A stretch of 64,000 nucleotides of DNA from Membranipora membranacea (Eukaryota; Bryozoa; Gymnolaemata; Cheilostomatida; Membraniporidae), in the NCBI GenBank assembly GCA_914767715.1, contig OU612074.1, positions 11,008,062 through 11,072,061 on the forward strand. The letters run 5' to 3'. Positions 26,401 through 36,127 of this stretch are shown here, piece after piece. The position numbers and the translations under genes are program-made. A model generated the notes under the pieces. It was not told where the DNA came from, ran no database searches, and saw nothing but the letters and a program-made list of their open reading frames with translations. The first letter of the stretch is position 1, and each line of letters opens with the position of its first letter.

Positions 26401-27642
26401 TGCTTCGTATGAATTTACACTCAATCCTTTTGTTTTGATCAATAATTGAATTCTCTTTTGAAGCACACCATAGATTTATGACCACTTAGTACACTGAATA
26501 AGAGTGACATCAGAGCAGATCAATACAGGGAGAGAATTTTTTGGAACCAACAAGTTGATTAAAATCAGATGTCTTATCATACCCCACATCCCAGAGCATG
26601 GGCGGCGAAAAAGTAGTTGCCTTATTGACGAGGCTGCGCCAGGTTGCTCTTTGTTTTCAGGCAGGTCAGAGCACTCCTGGGTGGCCAACCAAACCCCAGA
26701 AGCGGATGGACTGCAGTGGTATTCGAGCCCACGACCTTCAAAATTAGCATGCTAAACTAACTGTGCTCTAACGAACTGAGCCACCTCCTACTCCTGGCGC
26801 GACAATGAAGACTTGATGAGTCAGCGCTACTGCACAGAATCATTCAATAAAAACTGCAGTGTATTGGCTTGAGTTAGACAGCTGCAATGCGAGTTTGTGC
26901 CATTACATTATCAAACAGTCAACTTCAAAACTTCAACCTCAAATTGATAGTTTGATAATGTAATGCTATTAACTCGCGTTGTCTAAACACTTAGACTAGG
27001 ATTTGAGTAACCTTTTGGTTGCAGTCTACACGTTGTCACTATATGAATTTGATCAAATGCATATTTTTATGATGCCAATGTGTTTCACTTCCAGTGGCTG
27101 TGGGTGGTTACAAGAGCCAGCAATTCAACTAATGGAGAGTAGGAATAAATCTGCACACCTCTTCTATATACACATAATACTCACCAACTTCTATAAAGAA
27201 TACAGGAGCCGCTTATGTTTGTCATTTTGTTACTACCGGCAGCTTTCTTTAGAGGAACAGTTTTAGCGCTGGCAGCAGCCCTCATGTGTAAAATAGTAGG
27301 TTTGCTTGATGATTTAGTTGTAGGATCTGAAGCTATGCTAGTAAGGTTTATATTGAAGTGTCCGGTAGTAGGCCTCCGTCGTTTCAATATGTGCTCTTTG
27401 TAGTAATCACAATTCAAAGCCTCATTAGCTATCGGATAGACCGCAGGCCTCATCTGCCATGATCTGTGTATCGGCTTTGATCGAGGGAATCCTGTCTTCC
27501 TACACTCATGTGTAGATATAACAGGTAGATTCAGTGATTTATATCCAATGCCATGCATGGTGACAACCACAGAGCTAAAATAAGCAGCAGCTGAAGGCTG
27601 ATTATTAGAGAGCAATCCTGAAAAAGCAAGAAATATTTTCAT
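17413..27642 (-). CDS. Gene C: unrecognised 15-exon protein with a CxxC-x12-CxxC motif
   Basis: Exons: 27642-27185 (ATG assumed at 27642, or an acceptor at 27617), 26051-25845, 23946-23815, 23644-23417, 22901-22865, 22231-22108, 21646-21520, 21342-21322 (21-nt microexon, least certain), 21163-20993, 20920-20855, 20720-20588, 19994-19882, 19716-19542, 18478-18330 and 17548-17413. They join to 758 codons without a phase break. I recognise no family. Visible: residues 208-227 carry CTSC and CDRC split by an intron, possibly a zinc site; LLKFPKELVKE (exon 2) resembles VLKFPKILVKPF (exon 12), an internal repeat; many Lys/Arg/Glu helices (KEKMRKWESVLAVIAKEKKD); a disordered basic tail. No signal peptide or membrane segment. 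The last three exons recur in A and B. The true 5' end may lie beyond 27642. Confidence 0.65.
18790..19212. mobile_element. MITE with long terminal inverted repeats in a gene C intron
   Basis: The left arm contains GAGGCACTTAATTG (from 18804) and GTGTAGAAGCAATGATGCTA with TCATTGATT after it; the right arm returns these as the reverse complement (TAGCATCATTGCTTCTACAC; CAATTAAATGCCTC). Arms are ~130-150 bp with a ~120-bp AT-rich middle. Exact ends and target duplication are uncertain. No open frame. It sits in the intron between exons 19542-19716 and 18330-18478. Confidence 0.78.
22427..22551. repeat. Minisatellite, CATTGAGTCATGA-like unit
   Basis: About nine degenerate copies of a 13-15-base unit (ATTGAGTCATGAC and variants GAGCCATGAC, GAGTCATAAC) in a gene C intron. 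The alternating TCATGA/CATGACTC words are partly self-complementary. Confidence 0.8.
26554..26790 (-). repeat. tRNA-derived SINE (same family as 54920-55160)
   Basis: On the minus strand it opens AGGAGGTGGCTCAGTTCGTT (A box) with a B-box-like GGGCTCGAATACC, then a conserved body (GCAGTCCATCC, GACCTGCCTG, TCGCCGCCCATGC) and ends CATCTGATTTTAATCAAC. The plus-strand element near 54.9 kb has the same head, body and tail in the same order. It lies in the first intron of gene C. Confidence 0.85.
26877..26984. repeat. Short foldback hairpin
   Basis: Inverted repeat with arms of about 40 bases around GCCATTACATTATCAAAC and its complement GTTTGATAATGTAATG, loop ~27 bases, outer ends AGAC/GTCT. It could be a small MITE or a recombination relic. 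No TSD could be fixed. Confidence 0.7.
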
Positions 27643-28299
27643 TGTGTATTTGAGACAATGGATAAAAAGATTTGGTATTTGTTAGAAGTTATCCCTTCTT
27701 TGCTAAATAATATAGATGTTATCATAGTGAAAGTAAGGCTAAAAGTTGAACAACAGTGTTATTATGACAAAACTTTATATACGCTATTCTATTTGGCAGG
27801 CAATATTATCCTCGATAGATGTTTCCATTCCATGTCCCTTCCGCAAGAATGTGGGCATTTATAAGTTTGGTCCTAACTTAGCAATATTGAAATACGGCAT
27901 TGCTTCTAATTATGACTATAATGATGATTTGGGAAAGCTACAAAGGCTGCTTATATTGTATAAAGACTTAGTGTTTTCTTCCAAGTGTCTGCTTATTTAA
28001 TCACCACGTATTTATTTATTTGTTTAAAGAGGTTTTCTAGAAAGTTTACAGATAACAGAGTAGTTAAAAAGTAACTTGTTGACCTCTACACACAGTTAAA
28101 TACACTCCCAAAAAAAGGGGTTATACATAAATAAATGACGATGTTCTAGAAATGGGAAAGTAAGTTATATATGGCTTTATAGAAATAGCAATGATATATA
28201 TATATATATAAAATTATTGTTCTTGTGACGATTATTATCAAAAGTATTAGTTAAAAGATAGTAGACTGTCAGCCGTTTTGCATTTCAGTCTGAAATTGT
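27643..28299. other. Spacer upstream of gene C
   Basis: Probable promoter or 5' UTR/intron region of gene C, but no element could be supported. Open frames on the plus strand here have no motif. A short TA repeat lies at 28194-28210. Confidence 0.4.
28194..28210. repeat. (TA)n microsatellite
   Basis: Eight or more uninterrupted AT/TA units within an AT-rich spacer; no further role visible. Confidence 0.85.
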
Positions 28300-29430
28300 G
28301 ATTGAAGAGAGCTGTTTTGCCAAAATGTGTCCTAAAAGAAGGTTTTATTACTGAACATTTACTTCTAAGGGAGCGTTGGTGTTTATTGGGCTTTTGCACC
28401 AGGCGAAGAATATGCTTTGATGCTTTATTTTTGAATAACTTTTATTTATATGTAAATTTGTGAAATTGGTAATGTCTTCTACCTTTAGGGTGGGTAATAT
28501 TAAGAGTGATCTACCAGTTGTGACAGAAAACTTTTTAGGTGCAGATATTATGATTCTAATTGCTTTATTCTGAACTTTTTCAATTGTGTCGGATGTTTTT
28601 TAAGTGCCTTTTAGGTAGATAGATGAGCAGTATTCTAGGATAGGTCTGACGAGAATTTCGTAAGTCCTTAAGGATTCCTCAACATTCATGTATTTTTTCA
28701 GTTTTGAGAGTAGGTATACTACTTTGTTTGCCGTTTCATTGGCATGGATGTGGAATGATAGATCAGCATCCAGGGTTTTGATAGAGAGTTTTGTCTCAAT
28801 TTTTGAGTTTTGAAAATTGATGGGGTAAAAGTTTTTAATGTTTCTGTTGGAGAAAATGCACAATTGTGTTTTCTCAATGTTGAGTCTCAGTAAGTGGCTA
28901 TGGTACCAATCTGATGCTTTCTTTAGCAGAGTATTGGACTCCACTAGTACTTCATCTATGCTTGTGGCTGTACAGTAGAATAGCGTATCATCATCATAAG
29001 CGAATGAATTGTCAAATGTTGCTAGCAATCCATTGATGGCTAAGTTAAAGAGGATAGGACCCAGAATTGAGGTACCCCACAGGTGATTGATTATCCAGTA
29101 TGTATAGAAGAAGTTTGTGTTTGATTGTATCAAATGCTTTTCAGACGTCTAGGGATAAGGCTCCAATGTAACATGGAGTGGATTGGTCAAGTTTAGTTTT
29201 CCATTGTTGCGGCACAGATAGCAACATTTGCTCGGTTGAATGGTTCTGACGAAATCCGAATTGTTGGTCTGAAAATAGGTTGTGTTTCTCTATGTAAGTC
29301 ATCATCTGATTTTTCATGTCATGTTCAAATATCTTTGACAGAATTGGAAGCGAGGATATTGGTCGATAATTTGACGGGTCACATTTTTCACCTTTTTTAT
29401 GAATTGGCGTGACAAGGGTATTTGACTTGG
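28300..29430 (-). pseudogene. LINE (non-LTR retrotransposon) reverse transcriptase relic
   Basis: Reverse-transcriptase motifs of the Jockey/CR1 type appear in order on the minus strand: TPIHKKG then NYRPIS, QFGFRQNHST, KAFDTIKHKLL, GTSILGPILFNLAI, FAYDDDT (the YxDD-type catalytic box), LRPILEYCSSIY-like, and finally KVQNKAIRIII. The frame is broken: a stop lies just before KAFDT and a frame change separates it from the GTSILGP segment. Only the RT C-terminal half remains; neither endonuclease nor ORF1 is visible. The longest surviving frame is 28600-29133. Confidence 0.85.
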
Positions 29431-29783
29431 ACTACAGGTATTCTAGTATCAACCAAAGTGTTTTCCCTGCTGGCCTCACCTACAGGGCTATTGGGTTGTG
29501 AATGCCCTTGTTAAGGGTTGGCACAGAGAGTGAGAACTGTTACAATAACTTCCAACCTATCGATTGTTCATTGCTCTAAACTCATACTTTATTTGTGATG
29601 AGTGAAGACTTGAAAATAAAAACAAAAAACCTCTAAATGAACAAAAGCACAAACGTGAATCTGTATCGTTTAGTGCTGCATAGAATGTGTGTATTGTCAC
29701 ATTTTTTTTATAACCACAACTTTGATGATTTCATTATATTTTAGCACTATATACAAAGTGAAACCTTAGTTTGAGATGATCAT

Positions 29784-30054
29784 TGAGCTGTACATGGATT
29801 GGACATCTATTTGGGTGTGCTAGCTTTAAAACCCTAAGCTAGCAAGTTTATTTATTCTTAACTTATTAAACAAAGCATCTTCTTTGTTTAACATCTGCTA
29901 TTACAACTAACAAAAAGGAGGCAGACGAATGATTAAAATAGGCCAATAAAAAGACCCTTTACAATAATGAAATACCAATCAAGTAATAGATAACATAAAA
30001 GACTTTACAAAGTGAAACTACTAAAGAATAATAACAAGACTGTAATACATAACA
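29784..30054 (-). repeat. Left (3') LTR of the gypsy element
   Basis: 271 bp. In element orientation it starts TGTTATGT and ends ACAGCTCA. It matches the right LTR except for small differences, such as missing CACTTT-like bases in the AAAGACTTT...ACAAAG stretch and single substitutions. Confidence 0.9.
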
Positions 30055-30113
30055 TTCTCTAACACTATATAAAATTACATCAACAATGATTCTAAACAGT
30101 CATATCGTAGTCT

Positions 30114-31196
30114 TTAAGGAAAGTCGGGAGGCGGCGTTGTCTGCGTGGTCTTATCTGTTGGTGTGGCCGCTGGCACCTCAGTAAATTCCTGACCCTCCAC
30201 CGCAGTACTGGCAGCGGCACCGGTGACTGCCGAATCTAGATGGGGAGTATCTTCTGATTCAGGTCTCTCGTTCAATGTAGTCTCTGCTGGAATTTGGCCA
30301 ACCTCCCTATCTACAACAGAAGAAGATGACATGTTATTTCTAAACAGAGATTTGCTTCTATCATTGACTTCAAACTCCATTCCCTCCTCAAAATTATCTA
30401 ATTCACAGGCCTTAAGCTGGTCTACATGCCTTTTCCAAATTACCAACTCGCCCCTCAGTTCGACCTGTATGCTGTAAGTGACAGGTGATATTTTGGCAAC
30501 TACTACGCCTGATAACCACCCAGGTTTCCTAATGTTTAGATAGTCTCAAGCTATTACTGGATCTCCAATAACAAACGCACGGGGATGCTGCACCCCTCCT
30601 GATTCTTGAGTGATACAAGCCCTCATATCCGGTCTCACCAAATCATGCCTAGTGCGAATTCTACAGCCCATGAGCATTTCTGAGAGTGTTTGACCAGTCG
30701 AAGAATGAGGTGTTGAGCGGTACACTAATAAAAACTCATGCAATCGATGTAGTTTAGAGAACTTACCGTTCCTCTTCTTTAACCCTTGTTTCAATGTTTT
30801 TACAAACCTTTCTGGGGCTCCGTTTGATGATGGATGAAATGGTGCGGAGAATATGCTCTTAACTCCATTTTTCTGGAGAAACTTCTGTTATTCCAGGCTA
30901 GGAAAAGGTGGTCTGTTGTCTGCAACTATCTCCTCACATAGCCCTTGTTTTGAGAAGACACTTCTCAGAGCTTCGATGGTGCGCTCCGCATTGGTACCTC
31001 TTGGCATCAGGATAACCTTTGTCCACTTTGAGAATGCGTCTACCATGACAAAGTACTAATCTCCTTCAAACTGTGCGAAGTCTATATGTACCCTTCTCCA
31101 TGGTCGATCCGGCCAAGCCCACGAGTTGTGGGACAGTTGAGGTGGGCTTTCAGCATTCTGCTGACATGGTGAGCATTTCCTTACTTCTGCCTCAAT
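30114..31196 (-). pseudogene. Integrase core and C-terminal region of gypsy pol, interrupted
   Basis: The reading continues from the pol frame after a stop near 31196. Seen in order: a CxxC segment (CSPCQQ) completing the HHCC zinc domain, HIDFAQFEGD and VADN (first and second catalytic Asp regions), PFHPSSNGAPERF with the catalytic Glu, then PHSSTGQTLSEMLMG. At least four in-frame stops interrupt it. The downstream frame 30114-30446 holds WKRHVDQLK, the usual end of the integrase C-terminus, and an acidic tail. Confidence 0.8.
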
Positions 31197-32659
31197 CTAT
31201 TTATCAATTTTAGGCCACCAGAAATGAATTCTTGCCAGTGCCTTCATCTTCACAATGCCTTGGTGACCCTGGTGAAGCTCCTCCAGAAGTTTAAATCTCA
31301 GTTTGTTGGGTATAATAACGCGATTTCCCCACAGAAGGCAGCCATCTTCTATCGTTATTTCATTCCTTTTAAGATGATAAACTTCCAGTGTTGCTTCAGA
31401 CACTGCTGGCCAGCCAGTCTTCACACAGTGCATTTCTTTGGAAAGTATGGGATCTGTACGAGTTTGACGTGCAATCTGTCTAGCTGTTACTGGAAGTGAA
31501 GCGAGAACTTCAGTATTACACTCTCTAGCTTCCTGTGTCCATTTGATGATCTCGGGATTCGTCTCCGTTTTTTTTAGTGGCAAACGTGACAGTGCATCAG
31601 CACAACCATTCTTGCTACCTGGTCTGTGTTGCACCTGGAGTGTATAGCCCGCTATTCCAATAGCCCATCTGAGAATCCCTGCAGCTGCAAGGCTGGGAAG
31701 CCCCTTTCGAGATCCTCCATATAGATAGTAATGAAACTTCTTGATACCATATATTATGGCTAGAGCTTCTCTGTCAATCTGAGAATAGTTCTTTTCAGCA
31801 TCAGTCAGAGTACGTGAGGCAAATGCTATTGGCCTCTCATGTTTGCCTCGTCCATGACTTATTACTGCTCCTAATCCTACTGGAGAAGCATCCACAGCTA
31901 GATAAATCTCCTCCTTAGGGTCATAGTGAGCCAGTACTGTGTCCTCTGTAATTTTTCTCTTGATCCTGTCAAATGAGTGTTGTCTCTCAGCTGTCCACTT
32001 CCATCTCTGCTTGTGCTGAAGTAACTCATTTAGTGGTGCTGCTAAGGTAGACATGTTATCCACAAACTTTCTATACTGGTTTGCCAGGCCTAAAAATGAC
32101 CTCATTTCTCCCGAGTTCTTTGGTGCTGGCGCATCTATTATTGCCTCTGTTGCGCAAGGATCTTTCCTGATGCCATTCTTATCTACCACATTTCCTGGGT
32201 ACTGTATTGAAGGCATCATGTATTCACATTTGGAGCATTGCAGCTTGAAACCATACTTGCTAAGATGGCTCAGAACTTCCTCCAGATTGTGTAAATGTTC
32301 CTGATCATTCTTTCCAGTGACAATGATGTCATCAAGATAGCATCCACAGTCCAAACCCTGGAGCACTCTGTCCATCACACTTTGAAACAATGATGGAGCT
32401 GCTGATATGTCGTAAGGGACTCTGGTTGGTGCAAACAACCCACAGCGAGTGTTGATAGCCACATAAGCCTGAGAGTCCTCGTCAAGCTCAATCTGTTGGT
32501 ATGCTTGAGACAGATCTAGCTTAGTAAACTTTTCCCCTCCGTTTAGCTTTGTCAGCAATTCTTCAATGTTTGGCATCGGGTGTTCTGGTACCTTCAGATG
32601 CAGATTGATGGTCACAGAGTAGTTCCCACATATTATGTACTTTCCTGATGGCTTCTTCA
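31197..32659 (-). pseudogene. Gypsy pol: RT, RNase H, integrase N-terminus
   Basis: RT motifs: KLDLSQAYQQI, then VPYDISAAPSLFQ and catalytic YLDDIIVTG. RNase H: AVDASPVGLGAV and ASRTLTDAEKNYSQIDREAL. After HYYLYG the usual TDHKPL region with its catalytic Asp is absent, and the sequence resumes in the RWAI...HRPG segment, so RNase H is internally deleted. The end carries HQGHQG, part of the integrase zinc domain. The 5' part of the same RT domain lies beyond the nested element at 37746. Confidence 0.88.
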
Positions 32660-32664
32660 CCGGT

Positions 32665-33161
32665 GTAGTATTGTAAACTGTCCCCCGCGCGAAAACAACC
32701 CCGGGACACTTTACAATATTGTAAACTGTCCCGGGGACACTTTACAATAAAAACAGGCCTATTGTAAACTGTCCCCCCTATTGTAAACTGTCCCCCCCTA
32801 TTGTAAACCGTCCCCCCCTATTGTAAACTGTCCCCCCTATTTGTGACTGTCCATATCGAGAGCCCAGCTGTTTCTCACCATTCTAAATGGGTCAGATCAT
32901 CTAAGTGGAGCATACCATGATGTTCTGGCTGCCACTATGATGGCCAAAGTTGTACCATGGGGATGGTGGTGGTATCTCATTGAATGAGTGTATAAAGCCT
33001 CTTTTTCATATGGTACTTTGGGGATCTATTTTTCGCAAACACTAGTTATTTAAAGCTCCTATGATTTAGAGATGTCTGGTTTGCGAAGAAAGGTGCACTA
33101 AGCCAACAGTGGATAGATGTGTAGTTGCCACATCACAGAACACACCTACTTTCATTGCAGG
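32665..33161 (+). repeat. Left outer arm of the foldback element
   Basis: The first ~185 bases consist of repeated TATTGTAAACTGTCCCCC words in direct and inverted order plus one CGCGCGAAAACAACCCC copy; the rest (about 32850-33161) is unique sequence. It is matched in inverted order by 37245-37745. Confidence 0.9.
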
Positions 33162-36127
33162 TTCATGAGCCGCGCGAAAACAACCACCCCATTCATTCAT
33201 CATAAAATCTATTTCCGTCAAGCATTTGCCTAGGAGTGATGGCAGTCAGTCACAAGTGTGAGCGGGAGAAATAATTACTTTTGAGCTTTTCATATTGTGA
33301 GGATGGGTATTGCACTGTAAAATATTGCTTAAGCCGCGCGAAAACAACCACCCCCTAAGCTGTCTTATAAAGATATCTGTTAAAAAGTCTCAAACATAAT
33401 GAACCGTGATTTTGCATCCATAATGCGATTATCATAAGGTGACTGTGTACCAAATTTCAGATTAGTAGGTCAGAACTTAATGACACAACGAATGATATGT
33501 CGTTCTTTGCAAGTTCATGAGCCGCGTGAAATTAACCACCCCATTCAGTCATCTTGAAATCTACCTCAATCAAGCATTTGCCTGTGAGTGATGAAAGTCA
33601 GTCACATGTGAGACCTGGAGAAATAACGACTTTTGAGTTTTTCATATTGTGCCGCCTGGTATTGGACTGTAAAATATTGCTTAAGCCGCGCGAAAACAAC
33701 CACCCCCCAAAGTGTCTTATAAAGATTATCTGTCAAAAAGTCTCAATCATAATGAACCATGATTTGGCAGCCATAATTCGATTGTCATAAGGTGACTGTG
33801 TACCAAATTTCAGATAAGTAGGTCAGAAGTTAATGACACAACGGATGATATGTCGTTCTTTGCAAGTTCATGAGCCGCGCGAAAACAACCACCCCATTCA
33901 TTCATCTTGAAATCTACCTCAATCAAGAATTTGCCTGTGAGTGATGACAGTCAGTCACAAGTGAGAGTGGGAGAAATAACCGCTTTCGAGCTTTTCATAT
34001 TGTGCGGCCTGGTATTGCCCTGTAAAACATTGCTTAAGCCGCGCAAAAACAACCACCCCCCAAAGTGTCTTATAAAGATTATCTGTCAAAAAGTCTCAAT
34101 CATAATGAACCATGATTTGGCAGCCATAATTCGATTGTCATAAGGTGACTGTGTACCAAATTTCAGATAAGTAGGTCAGAAGTTAATGACACAACGGATG
34201 ATATGTCGTTCTTTGCAAGTTCATGAGCCGCGCGAAAACAACCACCCCATTCATTCATCTTGAAATCTACCTCAATCAAGAATTTGTCTGTGAGTGATGA
34301 CAGTCAGTCACAAGTGAGAGTGGGAGAAATAACCGCTTTCGAGCTTTTCATATTGTGCGGCCTGGTATTGCACTGTAAAACATTGCTTAAGCCGCGCAAA
34401 AACAACCACCCCCCAAAGTATCTTATAAAGATTATCTGTCAAAAAGTCTCAATCATAATGAACCATGATTTGGCAGCCATAATTCGATTGTCATAAGGTG
34501 ACTGTGTACCAAATTTCAGATAAGTAGGTCAGAAGTTAATGACACAACGGATGATATGTCGTTCTTTGCAAGTTCATGAGCCGCGCGAAAACAACCACCC
34601 CATTCATTCATCTTGAAATCTACCTCAATCAAGAATTTGTCTGTGAGTGATGACAGTCAGTCACAAGTGAGAGTGGGAGAAATAACCGCTTTCGAGCTTT
34701 TCATATTGTGCGGCCTGGTATTGCACTGTAAAACATTGCTTAAGCCGCGCAAAAACAACCACCCCCCAAAGTATCTTATAAAGATTATCTGTCAAAAAGT
34801 CTCAATCATAATGAACCATGATTTGGCAGCCATAATTCGATTGTCATAAGGTGACTGTGTACCAAATTTCAGATAAGTAGGTCAGAAGTTAATGACACAA
34901 CGGATGATATGTCGTTCTTTGCAAGTTCATGAGCCGCGCGAAAACAACCACCCCATTCATTCATCTTGAAATCTACCTCAATCAAGAATTTGCCTGTGAG
35001 TGATGACAGTCAGTCACAAGTGAGAGTGGGAGAAATAACCGCTTTCGAGCTTTTCATATTGTGCGGCCTGGTATTGCCCTGTAAAACATTGCTTAAGCCG
35101 CGCAAAAACAACCACCCCCCAAAGTGTCTTATAAAGATAATCTGTTAAACAGTCTCAAACATAATGAACCGTGATTTTGCATCCATAATGCGATTATCAT
35201 AAGGTGACTGTGTACCAAATTTCAGATTAGTGGGTCAGAACTTAATGACACAACGGATGATATGTCGTTCTTTGCAAGTTCATGAGCCGCGCGAAATTAA
35301 CCACCCCATTCAGTCATCTTGAAATCTACCTCAATCAAGCATTTGCCTGTGAGTGATGAAAGTCAGTCACAAGTGAGACCTGGAGAAATAACGACTTTTG
35401 AGGTTTTCATATTGTGCGGCCTGGTATTGGACTGTAAAACATTGCTTAAGCCGCGCGAAAACAACCACCCCCCAAGCTGTCTTATAAAGATTATCTGTCA
35501 AAAAGTCTCAAACGAAATGAACCATGATTTTCTAGCAATGATTTGATTGTCATGAAGTGACTGTGTACCTTATTTTGGATTAAAATTTTAGAAATTAATG
35601 ACACAACGAATGATATGTCGTTCTTTGCAAGTTCATGAGCCGCGCGAAAACAACCACCCCATTCAGTCATCTTGTGATCTACCTCAATCAAGCATTTGCC
35701 TGTGAGTGATGAAAGTCAGTCACAAGTGAGACCTGGAGAAATAACCGCTTTTGAGGTTTTGATATTGTGCCACCTGGTATTGGACTGTAAAACATTGCTT
35801 AAGCCGCGCGAAAACAACCACCCCCCAAGCTGTCTTATAAATATTATCTGTCAAAAAGTCTCAAACGAAATGAACCATGATTTCTAGCAATAATGTGATT
35901 GTCATGAAGTGACTGTGTACCTAATTTTGGATTAAAAGGTTAGAAATTAATGACACAACGGATGATATGTCGTTCTTTGCAAGTTCATGAGCCGCGCGAA
36001 AACAACCACCCCTTTCAGTCATCTTGAAATCTACCTCAATCAAGAATTTGCCTGTGAGTGATGACAGTCAGTCACAAGTGAGACTGGGAGAAATGACCGC
36101 TTTTGAGCTTTTCATATTGTGCGGCCT
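33162..36127 (+). repeat. 353-bp tandem repeat array (left arm)
   Basis: TTCATGAGCCGCG recurs at 33162, 33514, 33867, 34220, 34573, 34926, 35279, 35632 and 35984, a spacing of 352-353. Each unit holds two CCGCGCGAAAACAACCACCCC-like words about 165 and 188 bases apart, so a unit may itself be a diverged dimer. Units starting 34220 and 34573 are almost identical, showing recent homogenisation. The array breaks at GCGGCCTG, 144 bases into the last unit. Confidence 0.92.

Noticed and set aside
26072-26485. 137-codon open frame on the minus strand
   Set aside because: Lies in the first intron of gene C, has no recognisable motif, and does not join neighbouring exons in phase; taken as chance.
30223-30477. 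Plus-strand frame across the gypsy 3' region
   Set aside because: Opposite-strand shadow of the acidic tail of gypsy pol.
33162-36127. CRISPR-like regular array
   Set aside because: The 353-bp units are repeated in full, with no short repeat/unique spacer pattern, and the setting is eukaryotic.
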